From: Corynebacterium massiliense DSM 45435
Lineage (GTDB): Bacteria > Actinomycetota > Actinomycetes > Mycobacteriales > Mycobacteriaceae
Assembly: GCF_028609805.1 (NCBI RefSeq)
Contig: NZ_CP063189.1
Location: forward strand, 186,001-250,000
Direction of reading: 5' to 3'
Length of the DNA stretch: 64,000 nucleotides
The notes beneath the pieces are model-generated. The model was not told where the DNA came from. It did not search any database and saw only the letters and a list, made by a program, of their open reading frames with translations. Numbering within the stretch: position 1 is the stretch's first letter; every line of letters begins with the position of its first letter. A program made the position numbers and the translations under genes. Below are positions 7,115 through 15,582 of the stretch, piece by piece.

Positions 7115-8410
7115 ATCGTTGACAGCATGAATAGTCCGAACCGCAATCTCGCGATCATCAAAGCTGTCCGTGAGCAACACCAACCAGTCGCTCGAGTCGC
7201 TACGCGTTTCAACGTGTCCCGCCAGTGGGTCTACGCCTTACTCCGCCGCTACGACACTGGCGGTCCACAAGCGGTAAAGCCGAAGTCGAAAGCACCGCAC
7301 TCCAACCCACGCGCAGTATCCAAAAAGCTCAAGAAAACCATCATCAACATGCGCAAACAGCTCGACCACTCCGGGCTGGATTCCGGGGCAGAAACCATCC
7401 AGTTCCACCTGGAACAACAAGGTATGTATGCCCCATCTACCTCGACGATCGTGCGCATCCTCCGCGACCACGGCCTCGTGCAGCCAGAACCAAAAAAGCG
7501 GCCGAGAACCTCATTTATCCGCTTCGAAGCATCCCGCCCCAATGAATGCTGGCAAGCAGACATCACACACGCATATCTCACCGGCGGAAGACGCGTCGAA
7601 ATCCTCGACTTCATCGACGACCACTCCCGACTGCTGCTGTCCATTACAGCCAGCCGGTCCTTTTCTGGGCCTGCCGTCGCCGACGAACTATCACACCTCA
7701 TCAGCGACTTCGGCCCACCACAATCCACCCTCACCGACAACGGGCTGGTGTTTACCGCCCGCAACGCCGGGGCAAAAGGCGGCCGTAACGCCTTCGAAAA
7801 ACTCATCCGCAACCACCGGATCCAACAGAAAAACGGCAGGCCAGGACACCCACAAACCCAAGGAAAAATCGAACGATTCCACCAAACACTCAAACGGTGG
7901 CTATCGCGCCAACCCACCGTCAACACCATCGACGAACTACAACAACAACTCGACCGATTCGCCGCCTACTACAACACCAACCGCCCACACCGAGCCCTCG
8001 GCAGACGCACCCCATACGAGGTCTACAACGCATCCACGAAAGCCAGCCCCGACGACAACCCCACCGACGAATGGCGTACACGCAACGACAAAGTCGACAA
8101 AGCCGGCCGCTGCACCATCCGCTACGCAGGCAGGCTTTACCACCTAGGAATGGGCCGAAAATACACCGGCCACCACGTCCTGATGATCATCAGAGACCGC
8201 CACATCACCACATCACTCAAAGACACCGGCGCCATCATCACCGAGCACTACATCGACACCAGCCGCAACTACCAAGCCCCAATCTGGAAACACGGCGAAC
8301 CCCCACTCAACTAACCCCCAGAAAACAAAAGGCGCCCACCGAGAACAAAAACTCGGCGGACGCCCATCTGTCAACGATGTCGCGACAGTTTTGTCAACTA
8401 TGACGCGACA
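7114..8410. mobile_element. IS481-family insertion sequence with truncated left end
   Basis: The right end holds two tandem, 17-of-20-identical terminal repeats: CTGTCAACGATGTCGCGACA at 8368-8387 and TTGTCAACTATGACGCGACA at 8391-8410. At the left only CATCGTTGACAG (7114-7125), the inverse of the inner part of the first repeat, survives; the expected outer part is replaced by the right end of the IS256-type element. A hairpin (about 8331-8365) lies between the transposase stop and the right end. The outer boundary near 8410 is inferred from the repeats. Nine bases further lies the 3' side of tRNA-Pro. Confidence 0.75.
7127..8314 (+). CDS. IS481-family transposase
   Basis: A 395-residue protein with an N-terminal helix-turn-helix (about residues 15-45, VARVATRFNVSRQWVYALL), and an integrase-type DDE core: D in CWQADITHAYL, D in STLTDNGLVF and E in QGKIERFHQTLKRW. 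The C-terminal region after PHRALGRRTPYEVY is typical of the long IS481 subgroup. The ATG at 7127 begins MNSPNRNLAIIKAV; a longer in-frame start at 7064 would begin inside the neighbouring IS256 element and is rejected. Because the usual left terminal repeat and any promoter in it are lost, expression may now depend on sequence in the IS256 right end. Confidence 0.9.
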   Translation: MNSPNRNLAIIKAVREQHQPVARVATRFNVSRQWVYALLRRYDTGGPQAVKPKSKAPHSNPRAVSKKLKKTIINMRKQLDHSGLDSGAETIQFHLEQQGMYAPSTSTIVRILRDHGLVQPEPKKRPRTSFIRFEASRPNECWQADITHAYLTGGRRVEILDFIDDHSRLLLSITASRSFSGPAVADELSHLISDFGPPQSTLTDNGLVFTARNAGAKGGRNAFEKLIRNHRIQQKNGRPGHPQTQGKIERFHQTLKRWLSRQPTVNTIDELQQQLDRFAAYYNTNRPHRALGRRTPYEVYNASTKASPDDNPTDEWRTRNDKVDKAGRCTIRYAGRLYHLGMGRKYTGHHVLMIIRDRHITTSLKDTGAIITEHYIDTSRNYQAPIWKHGEPPLN

Positions 8411-8420
8411 CAGGACATTG

Positions 8421-8494
8421 TCGGGATAACAGGATTTGAACCTGCGACCTCCTCGTCCCGAACGAGGCGCGCTACCAAGCTGCGCTATATCCCG
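8421..8494 (-). tRNA. tRNA-Pro (anticodon CGG)
   Basis: Read on the minus strand the cloverleaf is complete: acceptor stem CGGGATA/TATCCCG with discriminator A, D arm GCGCAGCTTGGTAGCGC, anticodon loop TTCGGGA (CGG) on a CCTCG/CGAGG stem, and T arm CAGGTTCAAATCCTG. The CCA end is not encoded. The 3' side faces the IS481-type element, whose last repeat ends about ten bases away. About 100 bases on the upstream side to the next gene hold only the promoter. Confidence 0.95.
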
Positions 8495-8598
8495 TAATAG
8501 GTGCGCACCGCTCTGTGCGGTACTTGAAACACTATAGGGGACGGGGTCGAGTGCCACCAAAACGGCAGGGTGTGGCACATAAACCCCCGCTGTGTGGG

Positions 8599-9501
8599 CT
8601 AGCGCGAGCGCTCGGTCAGACGCAGCAGCGTGGCAGACGGGCGGCAGAAGATGCGCACCGGGGCGTACTTCGAGGTGCCCAGGCCGTTGCTAACGTGCAG
8701 CGCCATCCCGTCGAAAGAGCTCAGCCCTTGGGCGCGGGCGCGGTCGATGCCGCTGTTGGTGACAATCGCCTTCGAGCCCGGCAGACAGATCTGCCCGCCG
8801 TGGGTGTGGCCGGCCAGCGCCAGCTGATAGCCGTCCTCGGCGAACTTGCGCAGCACCCGCGGCTCCGGCGCATGGAGGAGGGCGAGGCGCAGCTGCGAGT
8901 CGGGGTTGGGCGCGCCGGCGATTTTCGGGTAGTCGTCGAGGTCGTGGTGCGGGTCATCGACACCCGCGACGGCGAGACGGACGTCGCCCACCTTGAACTC
9001 ATGCCGCTTCTGATTCGCGTCCTTCCAGCCGCGCTCAATGAAGGCGGCGCGCATGTCCTGCCACGGCAGGTCGATGTAGGACGGCTCCCGCTTTTTGTCC
9101 ATCAGGTACTTAAAGGGATTGACCGGCTGCGGCGCCCAGTAATCGTTGGTGCCAAAGACGAACAGGCCGGGCCGGTTGAGCAGCGGGCCGAGGGCACGCA
9201 GGACATCGGGAACCGCGTGCTCGTCGGAGAGGTTATCGCCGGTGTTGACCACCAAGTCGGGGCGCAGCGAATCGAGCGCCGACACCCAGGCGATTTTCTC
9301 CTCTTGCCCCGGAATCATGTGCAGGTCCGAGACGTGCAGCAAGCGGAACTCATCTTTCCCGCGCAGCGTGCCCGGCGGCAGCAGCGGCACGGTGTGCTGC
9401 TTGAGCTCGAAGTTGGTCAGTTCGTTAAAGCCCCAGGCAAGGGTGCCCGCGCCAGCGGCGGTGAACGCACCCAAGGCTGCGGCCGTTCCACGCAACAGCA
9501 T
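8599..9501 (-). CDS. Membrane-anchored calcineurin-like metallophosphoesterase
   Basis: A 300-residue protein with an N-terminal hydrophobic anchor (residues about 5-25) and a metallophosphoesterase fold. The metal-ligand motifs are D-x-H in LLHVSDLHMIPG, GDN in VVNTGDNLSD, a variant GTND in place of GNHD, LLHAPEP, and GHTH in ALAGHTHGGQICLPG. It resembles the YkuE/YaeI group, but the substrate is unknown. The GNHD-to-GTND change leaves the Asn-Asp core shifted by one and merits a structural check. Start at the ATG (9501); a GTG six bases upstream is equally close to an AGGTAGG and cannot be excluded. Divergent from the yqeY-like gene with about 60 bases between. Confidence 0.8.
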   Translation of the reverse strand: MLLRGTAAALGAFTAAGAGTLAWGFNELTNFELKQHTVPLLPPGTLRGKDEFRLLHVSDLHMIPGQEEKIAWVSALDSLRPDLVVNTGDNLSDEHAVPDVLRALGPLLNRPGLFVFGTNDYWAPQPVNPFKYLMDKKREPSYIDLPWQDMRAAFIERGWKDANQKRHEFKVGDVRLAVAGVDDPHHDLDDYPKIAGAPNPDSQLRLALLHAPEPRVLRKFAEDGYQLALAGHTHGGQICLPGSKAIVTNSGIDRARAQGLSSFDGMALHVSNGLGTSKYAPVRIFCRPSATLLRLTERSR

Positions 9502-9561
9502 ATTCACGGCGTCTAGCCTACCTGGCGGTTCTTTTCGCTTTGCAGGGGTAGATTGTCCCTC

Positions 9562-10032
9562 ATGAGTGAATTGAAAGAGACGATTCGAGCAGACCTGAAG
9601 ACCGCAATGAAGGACCGCGACAAGGCCCGCACCTCGGCCATCCGCGCCCTCCTGGCCGCCATCCAGGCGGCCGAAACCGATGGCGGCTCCCGCCACGATC
9701 TCACCGACGAAGACGTGCTGAAGGTCATCGCCCGCGAGATCAAGAAGCGCCGCGAGTCCGCCGAGGTGTACACGGACAACGACCGCCCGGAGCTGGCGGA
9801 GGAGGAACTCAAGGACGTGCCGTTCTTCGAGTCCTACCAGCCGGAGCAGCTTGACGATGCCGGCGTGGACGACCTCGTCGCCGAATCCATCGCCGAGGTC
9901 GAGGCCGAGTCGGACGGCCCGGTGGGTATGAAGCAGATGGGCCAGGTCATGAAGATTGCTAACGAAAAAGCCGCCGGCCGAGCCGACGGCAAGCGCCTAT
10001 CCAGCGCGGTGAAGGCGAAGCTGCAGGGCTAA
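9562..10032 (+). CDS. GatB/YqeY domain protein
   Basis: A 156-residue cytoplasmic protein with the YqeY domain related to the C-terminal, tRNA-binding part of GatB: MSELKETIRADLKTAMKDRD at the start, KVIAREIKKRRESAEVYTDN in the centre and MKQMGQVMKIANEKAAGRAD near the end. Its cellular role is unproven; the family is thought to bind tRNA. The ATG at 9562 is chosen over a TTG nine bases upstream because AGGGGT lies a suitable distance away. It converges with the ponA gene, separated by 45 bases containing a short duplicated GGGCGATGGGCT. Confidence 0.85.
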   Translation: MSELKETIRADLKTAMKDRDKARTSAIRALLAAIQAAETDGGSRHDLTDEDVLKVIAREIKKRRESAEVYTDNDRPELAEEELKDVPFFESYQPEQLDDAGVDDLVAESIAEVEAESDGPVGMKQMGQVMKIANEKAAGRADGKRLSSAVKAKLQG

Positions 10033-10077
10033 CCCCTAAACCGTACGGCCTACGGGCGATGGGCTGCGGGCGATGGG

Positions 10078-12576
10078 CTACAGCCCGAACACCCCGCGCA
10101 GGGAATCGGCGAAACTGTCGATGTCATCCTGCGTGATGAGCGGCTTGTCTTCGTCGCCGCGGCCCGGGGCTCCGGGCTGATTGCCGCCAGTCTGACCGCC
10201 GCCAGGCTGGCCGCCACCCGACTGGTTATCGCCCTCGTCGCCGCTGGCGGAGTCAGAGCTCGACGAGCCGCTATCTGACTTGGAATCCTTCTCGCTCGGA
10301 ACCGGGGCGGCGCCGTCGGAGACCTGCAGCATCACCTGCTTGCTCTTACTCAGCCCGCCGGCTCCCGGCAGGGCGCGCACGACGGTGCCGCGGGCTGCGC
10401 CATCGCCGGCTACCTCGGTGACCGTGACGTCGTAGCCGCTCGACTCGAGCTGCTTGCGGGCCTGGTTCTCCGACAACCCGATGACGTTCTGGAGCGCCGG
10501 ATCCGTCCGGCCCTCGTCGTAGGAGTGGTCGTACGGCGGGATGGAGCCGCCGGAGGCGGCCGGCACCGCGCTGGCGAACCCGAAGAAGGAGCGCGCCGGC
10601 TCGTCACCGCCGTACATCGATCCCTCGCCACACTGCCGGGCCGGGCCCGTGCACAGCGGGGTGGTGCTCGTGCCGTCGTTGTAGATATACGGCGCGGCGG
10701 CCACCCCAGAGTTAAAGCCGAGGAAGGCGGCGGACTGGTGCGACTCGGTGGTACCCGTCTTAGCGGCCATGTTGTCGCCGTGGAAGCCCATTTCCTTCGC
10801 GGCGCCGGCGGCGGTGCCGTGGTCGGTGTCGTTGGTCATCGCGTTCGACAGGGCGTCCGCGACCCCCTGGCTGACCGCCTGCTCACACGGCGTCTTTTCC
10901 ACGTAGACCTCGTTGCCGTCCGGGTCCGTGATTTCATCAATCGGGTTCGGCTCGCACCACGTGCCGCCGGAGGCCAGCGTCGCGCCCACATTCGACAGCT
11001 CGAGCGGGTTGACGCCGGTGGGGCCCAGGACGAAGGAACCCATGGGGCCGGACTTCGCGGCATCGGCAAGCGAGGTGTCCTTGTCCCAGCTGCCCTTGCG
11101 GCCGTACTCCTTCAGCCCCAGCCGCACGGCCATGTCCACGGTCGCGTCCACGCCGACCTGCTCTTCCATCTTGATGAAGGTGGTGTTCGGGGAGTGGGCG
11201 AGGGCATCTTCAAACGTCATCGTCGGTTTGTACGAGCCGGCATTTTCCACGCAGTACTTGTTCGCCGGGCAGCCGTCTGCACCGCCGTAACCCAAACCTT
11301 CGGCCTCATAGCGCGAGGGAACGTCCACCTGGTTCTTAATGCCGTAGCCGGCCTCGAGCGCCGCGGCGGCGGTAAAGACCTTGAACACGGAACCGGCGCC
11401 ATTGCCCACCATCGAGTACGGCTGGGCCAGGGTGGTCTCATTCTTCTCGGCGTCGAGCCCGTAGCGGCGGGAGGAGACCATGGCGAGCACGTCGCGGTTC
11501 TCCGGATCAGGGCGCAGCACGTCCATGACGCCGGCGACCCCCGGGGCATCGGGGTTGACCTGGCCCGCAACGTTGTTCTGTGCCTGGTCTTGGATCTGGG
11601 GATCCAGGGTGGTCTTGATGGTGTAGCCGCCGCGCTTGAGTTGGTCGGCGTCGATGCCCTTCTCATCGAGGTACTGCATCACGTAGTCGCAGAAGAACCC
11701 GCGATCGCCGGCGCCGATGCAGCCGTTGGGCAGAGTGTCCGGTTCGTCCAAAACGCCGAGCTCCTCGCCCGCGGCGGCGTCGGCCTCTTCCTGCGAGATG
11801 TAGCCGTTTGCCGCCATTGCGTTCAAGACCGTGTTGCGGCGGTCCTTGGCCCCGTCCGGGTTGGAGTAGGGATTGAGCGCCTCCGAGGATTGCACCATGC
11901 CGGCGAGCATCGCGGATTCCGCGACGCTGAGCTCGCTGGCGGGCTTGCCAAAGTACGTCCGCGCGGCGGCCTCCACGCCGAACGCGTGGTTACCGAAGGA
12001 GACGAGGTTTAAGTAGTTCGTCAGGATCTGGTCCTTGGACAGGTTCTTGTCCATCTCGGCCGCCATGCGCACCTCGCGCAGCTTGCGGCCGATGGAGCGC
12101 TCGGTCGCCGCGGCGCGCTCTTGGTCGTCCTGCGCGGAGACCAGCAGTAGGTAGTTCTTGACGTACTGCTGGTTGAGGGTCGATGCGCCCTGGGTCACGC
12201 CGCCGTGCGCCAGGTTCGAGGCGATGGCGCGGAAGTTGCCCTGGAAATCGACGCCTTCGTGCTCGTAGAAGCGGCGATCCTCAATGGAGACGATCGCGTC
12301 CTTCATCGGCTGCGAGATCTGATCCGGCTCGACCGGGTGGCGGCGCTGCTCGTACAGGTACGCCATCGTGTTGCCCGCGGCGTCCTCCACGGTGGTGACC
12401 TGCGGGGCCTTGCCCGACTGCAGGTCCTCCACGTCGGACGCCATCGTCGCATTCGTGCGCGCGATGGCCGCGCCCGAGACACCCGCCAGTGGGGTAAGGG
12501 CGACGGCGATGAGCACGCCGATGACCACGGTAGCGAGCGCGATCTTTCCTAGAGACCTCGATGCATTCACCCCCAT
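10078..12576 (-). CDS. ponA: Bifunctional penicillin-binding protein (class A) with PASTA domain
   Basis: Builds peptidoglycan by glycan polymerisation and peptide cross-linking on the outer membrane face. The 832-residue protein has a short cytoplasmic tail, one membrane helix (about 10-35), a glycosyltransferase-51 domain (EDRRFYEHEGVDFQGNFRA and GGVTQGASTLNQQYVKN) and a transpeptidase with SVFK (S-x-x-K), SPN and KTGT motifs. A PASTA domain follows (LQNVIGLSENQARKQLESSG) and then a Ser/Gly/Pro-rich tail. It matches PonA of corynebacteria and PonA2 of mycobacteria by order and position. The ATG at 12576 is preferred; a GTG at 12570 is possible. It is divergent from whcA, and the 190-base spacer contains the two promoters. 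Confidence 0.93.
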   Translation of the reverse strand: MGVNASRSLGKIALATVVIGVLIAVALTPLAGVSGAAIARTNATMASDVEDLQSGKAPQVTTVEDAAGNTMAYLYEQRRHPVEPDQISQPMKDAIVSIEDRRFYEHEGVDFQGNFRAIASNLAHGGVTQGASTLNQQYVKNYLLLVSAQDDQERAAATERSIGRKLREVRMAAEMDKNLSKDQILTNYLNLVSFGNHAFGVEAAARTYFGKPASELSVAESAMLAGMVQSSEALNPYSNPDGAKDRRNTVLNAMAANGYISQEEADAAAGEELGVLDEPDTLPNGCIGAGDRGFFCDYVMQYLDEKGIDADQLKRGGYTIKTTLDPQIQDQAQNNVAGQVNPDAPGVAGVMDVLRPDPENRDVLAMVSSRRYGLDAEKNETTLAQPYSMVGNGAGSVFKVFTAAAALEAGYGIKNQVDVPSRYEAEGLGYGGADGCPANKYCVENAGSYKPTMTFEDALAHSPNTTFIKMEEQVGVDATVDMAVRLGLKEYGRKGSWDKDTSLADAAKSGPMGSFVLGPTGVNPLELSNVGATLASGGTWCEPNPIDEITDPDGNEVYVEKTPCEQAVSQGVADALSNAMTNDTDHGTAAGAAKEMGFHGDNMAAKTGTTESHQSAAFLGFNSGVAAAPYIYNDGTSTTPLCTGPARQCGEGSMYGGDEPARSFFGFASAVPAASGGSIPPYDHSYDEGRTDPALQNVIGLSENQARKQLESSGYDVTVTEVAGDGAARGTVVRALPGAGGLSKSKQVMLQVSDGAAPVPSEKDSKSDSGSSSSDSASGDEGDNQSGGGQPGGGQTGGNQPGAPGRGDEDKPLITQDDIDSFADSLRGVFGL

Positions 12577-12767
12577 CACCCTACGTGGTGGGGTCCGTGA
12601 ATGGAATGAGTGGCCTGGCACGAATTCGACTGGAGTACGGCAAGAACTGGGCTTATACCAGAACTCGTCGCATTCCCCCGATCTTGTGACCAGTTAGACA
12701 ACCCACTATGCGTGTGAATACACTAACGTCAAAGCGTGGTTGGCGTTACGGAAGGAGCTTATTCCGC

Positions 12768-13106
12768 ATGACTGTCAGCGTGCAGGCAACGAAAAAACCT
12801 GCTGCGGATAACACAGTAGATCGCACACGTTTCGAGCGAGGTGAGTGGATCACGCAGGCGAAATGCCGCCACGAAGATCCCGACGCGCTCTTTGTGCGCG
12901 GTGCGGAACAGCGCAAGGCCGCGGTCATCTGCCGTCACTGCCCGGTGCAGCTGGAATGCCGCGCCGATGCCCTGGATAACCGCGTGGAATTCGGCGTGTG
13001 GGGCGGGCTCACGGAGCGCCAGCGTCGCGCCCTTCTGCGCAAGAACCCGCACATTAAAGATTGGGCGGGCTACCTCGCGCGCGGTGGCGAACTAGTTGGC
13101 ATTTAA
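12768..13106 (+). CDS. whcA: WhiB-family iron-sulfur regulator WhcA
   Basis: A 112-residue WhiB protein with four cysteines for a 4Fe-4S cluster (AKCRHEDPDALFV, then VICRHCPVQLECRADAL) and the GVWGG turn followed by the basic LTERQRRALLRK segment. From family knowledge, WhcA in C. glutamicum restrains oxidative-stress genes and the mycobacterial counterpart is WhiB4. The start is set by AAGGAGC nine bases upstream; in-frame codons further upstream lack support. A longer arm of the promoter contains GTGTGAATACAC (12711-12722), a short palindrome that may be an operator. Divergent from ponA, as in related genomes. Confidence 0.9.
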   Translation: MTVSVQATKKPAADNTVDRTRFERGEWITQAKCRHEDPDALFVRGAEQRKAAVICRHCPVQLECRADALDNRVEFGVWGGLTERQRRALLRKNPHIKDWAGYLARGGELVGI

Positions 13107-13157
13107 GAACTTTTCCACTCTGTAATCGCGCTCTGCGCAATTCGTTAAACTGGCCCT

Positions 13158-13313
13158 ATGGCTAAATGGGAATACGCTACTGCGCCAGTTCTTACGCACG
13201 CGACGAAGCAGATCCTCGACTCCTGGGGTGAAGACGGCTGGGAGCTCGTCACCGTCATCCCGGGTCCGAACCCGGAGAATCTCGTCGCCTACTTCAAGCG
13301 CGAGGTGCAGTAA
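13158..13313 (+). CDS. Small DUF4177-type protein
   Basis: A 51-residue protein (MAKWEYATAPVLTHATKQIL at its start; DSWGEDGWELVTVIPGPNP in the middle). The W-E-Y opening and the D-G-W-E-L-V core are the hallmark of DUF4177. Function is unknown. Its stop codon (13311-13313) is followed at once by the GTG of the RidA gene, so the two are translationally coupled. A similar small gene occupies the equivalent place beside RidA in mycobacteria (Rv3678A, from memory). Too short to appear in many gene calls. Confidence 0.85.
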   Translation: MAKWEYATAPVLTHATKQILDSWGEDGWELVTVIPGPNPENLVAYFKREVQ

Positions 13314-13772
13314 GTGACGGTTACAGAAAAGCTTCAGGAAATGGGGGTCACCCTGCCGTCCGTGGCGGCCCCGCTGGCCTCCTACGTCCCCGCTAAGCGC
13401 GTGGGCGATCAGGTGTGGACTTCCGGCCAGCTTCCCTTCGTGGACGGCGAGCTGCCCGCGGCGGGCAAGGTCGGCGCGGAGGTCACCACCGAGCAGGCGA
13501 CGGAGCTCGCCCGCACCGCGGCGCTGAACGCCCTGGCCGCGATTGACTCCCAGGTGGGCCTGGACAACGTCACCCAGGTGCTCAAGGTCACCGGGTTCGT
13601 GGCCTCCGCGCCCGACTACACCCAGCAGCCGGCCGTCATCAACGGTGCTTCCGACTTTATCGGGGAGCTTTTTGGTGATGCCGGCACGCACGTTCGTTCC
13701 GCAGTTGGCGTCGCAGTTCTGCCGAAGAATTCTCCGGTTGAGCTGGAGCTCGTCGTGGAAACTGCACGTTAA
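13314..13772 (+). CDS. RidA/YjgF-family enamine/imine deaminase-like protein
   Basis: A 152-residue protein of the RidA fold, members of which hydrolyse reactive enamine and imine intermediates in amino acid metabolism. The segments VWTSGQLPFVDGELPAAGKV and ATELARTAALNALAAIDS are typical, and the C-terminus VELELVVETA forms the last strand. The arginine that defines true RidA deaminases is not clearly in place near residue 105-115 (SAPDYTQQPAVINGAS), so this is probably one of the Rid subfamilies without demonstrated activity. GTG start immediately after the previous stop. Confidence 0.85.
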   Translation: MTVTEKLQEMGVTLPSVAAPLASYVPAKRVGDQVWTSGQLPFVDGELPAAGKVGAEVTTEQATELARTAALNALAAIDSQVGLDNVTQVLKVTGFVASAPDYTQQPAVINGASDFIGELFGDAGTHVRSAVGVAVLPKNSPVELELVVETAR

Positions 13773-13790
13773 TCAGATAGGGTAAGACGC

Positions 13791-14606
13791 ATGGAGCACC
13801 CCGCTTATAGTCAACTGCGCCCAACGAGCCCTTCGGTGGGCGTTGTGCTGTGCAATAACCCCAGCTACACGGCGCTTGAGGGCACGAACACGTGGATCAT
13901 TCGCTCCGGTGAAGACGAGCGATCCATCGTCGTCGATCCGGGTCCGGAGGATGAAGGCCACCTCAACGTCGTGAACTCTCACGCGGGCGAGGTTGGCCTT
14001 ATTCTTTTGACCCACCGTCACGGCGACCACGCCGACGGCGCGCTGCGCCTGCGCCAGCTGACTGGGGCGCCGGTCCGCGCATTCGACCCGAATTACTGCG
14101 CTGGGGCAGACGCGCTTGTCGATGGTGAGACCATCGCCGTCGAAGGCGTCACCCCGCAGCTCGAGGTCGTACACACCCCGGGCCACACTGCGGACTCCAC
14201 CTCGTTCTTCGTTTGGTCCGGGGTGCCGAAAGAGTCCACGCTCGAGGGCATCCTCACCGGCGATACGATCGCGGGCCGCCACACCACGCTCATCTCCGAG
14301 ACCGATGGTGATGTCGGCGACTACCTGCACTCCCTCGACGTGCTCGAGCGCCGCGGCGACAACGTCTCCCTCTTCCCGGGGCACGGCCCGGACCTGGAGA
14401 ACGTCGCTGCGATGGCGCACAAGTACATCGAGCGGCGCCACTACCGCCTGGACCAGATTCGGTCCATCCGCGAAGAAAAGGGCGAGGACGTCGACCTGCA
14501 GACGCTCATCGATGAGATGTACGACGACGTCGATCCGGTCCTGCGCCATGCCGCCGAGCAGTCCACGCGCGTCGCGCTGCGCTACCTCGACAGCGAGGAA
14601 GACTAA
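13791..14606 (+). CDS. Metallo-beta-lactamase-fold hydrolase
   Basis: A 271-residue zinc hydrolase. The metal motif T-H-R-H-G-D-H-A-D is at about residues 64-72, followed by HTPGHTADSTSFF and GDTIAGRHTTLI, and the last metal histidine in LFPGHGPDLEN. The helical C-terminal part (about 200-271) resembles the LACTB2/Rv3677c type, some of which act on RNA; the substrate here is unknown. Nineteen bases separate it from the RidA gene, so it is probably in one operon with it. A strong terminator follows, shared with convergent glxR. Confidence 0.85.
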   Translation: MEHPAYSQLRPTSPSVGVVLCNNPSYTALEGTNTWIIRSGEDERSIVVDPGPEDEGHLNVVNSHAGEVGLILLTHRHGDHADGALRLRQLTGAPVRAFDPNYCAGADALVDGETIAVEGVTPQLEVVHTPGHTADSTSFFVWSGVPKESTLEGILTGDTIAGRHTTLISETDGDVGDYLHSLDVLERRGDNVSLFPGHGPDLENVAAMAHKYIERRHYRLDQIRSIREEKGEDVDLQTLIDEMYDDVDPVLRHAAEQSTRVALRYLDSEED

Positions 14607-14620
14607 CAACGGATACGAAT

Positions 14621-14669
14621 TAACCCCGCGGGGAGGCCATAGTGCGGCCCTCCCGCGGGGTTAATTTTT
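14621..14669. terminator. Terminator between convergent MBL gene and glxR
   Basis: A long stem of AACCCCGCGGGGAGG-type arms (14622-14638 with 14645-14662) around a short loop, followed on the plus strand by TTAATTTTTATTT. On the minus strand the tail is only TTAATTC, so it should work best for the plus-strand operon. Confidence 0.8.
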
Positions 14670-14701
14670 ATTTGACGCGCGCTGCTTAGCGGGGGAGCTG
14701 C

Positions 14702-15385
14702 TTAACGGGCGCGCTTAGCCAAATGCTCGGTGTCCACGATGAGAGCGGACTTGCCCTCGAGGCGGATCCAGCCGCGGTGAGCGAAGGTGGCGAGCGCCTT
14801 GTTCACGGTCTCGCGGGAGGCGCCGACCAGCTGGGCGATCTCTTCCTGCGTCAGGTCGTGGTTGACGCGCAGCGCGCCGCCCTCCTGGACGCCGAAGCGG
14901 TTGGCCAGCTGCAGGAGCGTCTTAGCCACGCGGCCCGGCACGTCCGTGAAGATGAGATCCGCGAGGTTGGCGTTCGTGCGGCGCAGACGGCGGGCGAGGA
15001 CACGGAGGAGCTGCTGTGCGATGGACGGATGGTCTTCGACCCACTTCTGCAGCATGTCCGAGTTCATCGTCGCGGCCTGCACCTCGGTCACGCAGACGGC
15101 GGACGAGGTACGCGGGCCCGGGTCGAAGATGGACAGCTCGCCGAACATGTCGGACGGGCCCATGACGGTGAGCAGGTTCTCGCGTCCGTCCGGCGCGTGG
15201 CGGGCGAGCTTAATCTTGCCCGCGGTGATGATGTAGAGGCGGTCGCCGGGCTCACCCTCATCGAAGATCGTGGTGCCGCGCGGGAAGCGGACCGTTTCCA
15301 TCTGCTCAATGAGGTTATTGACGGCTTCCGAGTCCACACCCTGGAAGATTCCAGCGCGGGAGAGGATGTCCTGAACGCCTTCCAC
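14702..15385 (-). CDS. glxR: cAMP-responsive global regulator GlxR (Crp/Fnr family)
   Basis: A 227-residue Crp-type regulator. The cyclic-nucleotide domain covers about residues 10-120, with the phosphate-binding cassette [17 protein letters not shown]. The helix-turn-helix is near 175-205 ([20 protein letters not shown]), with E-x-x-R recognition geometry. In C. glutamicum GlxR binds TGTGANNTANNTCACA in front of a large number of carbon, respiration and division genes. A matching half-site pair lies 140 bases upstream of this start, which fits autoregulation. The adenylate cyclase that would supply its ligand is encoded at 35894-37429 in the same window. Confidence 0.95.
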   Translation of the reverse strand: MEGVQDILSRAGIFQGVDSEAVNNLIEQMETVRFPRGTTIFDEGEPGDRLYIITAGKIKLARHAPDGRENLLTVMGPSDMFGELSIFDPGPRTSSAVCVTEVQAATMNSDMLQKWVEDHPSIAQQLLRVLARRLRRTNANLADLIFTDVPGRVAKTLLQLANRFGVQEGGALRVNHDLTQEEIAQLVGASRETVNKALATFAHRGWIRLEGKSALIVDTEHLAKRAR

Positions 15386-15521
15386 TACTCACTCCTTGGT
15401 CTGTTCTAGCCGTCCGTGGGAGGGGCTAACCGAAAGGTGTAATCGCTGCGCATAAGCCTGCGCAAAGAGCCCATAAGCACGGACAATGCTGCTAGTCAAT
15501 AGCGAACGGGATTTATTCTAC

Positions 15522-15537
15522 CGTGGAGTTCGTCACT
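15522..15537. promoter_or_regulatory. Candidate GlxR binding site upstream of glxR
   Basis: CGTGGAGTTCGTCACT contains both core half-sites, GTG and CAC, separated by exactly eight bases as in the GlxR consensus, although the outer T/A and inner A/A positions differ. It lies between glxR and nth, about 140 bases before the glxR start and about 160 before nth. Confidence 0.5.
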
Positions 15538-15582
15538 TTTGTCCGTAGTTTCCCGTTTTCGTGCTACCCGCGTCAGCGCGGG

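Noticed and set aside
7064..7126. Extended start for the IS481-type transposase
   Set aside because: The extra 21 residues would be translated from the end of the neighbouring IS256-type element; the internal ATG gives the family's normal N-terminus.
8331..8365. Terminator for the IS481-type transposase
   Set aside because: A CCGAG/CTCGG hairpin is present with A-rich loop, but no T-run follows; more likely part of the element's end structure.
10040..10080. Short direct repeat GGGCGATGGGCT between the yqeY-like gene and ponA
   Set aside because: Only two short copies in a convergent spacer; no wider structure.
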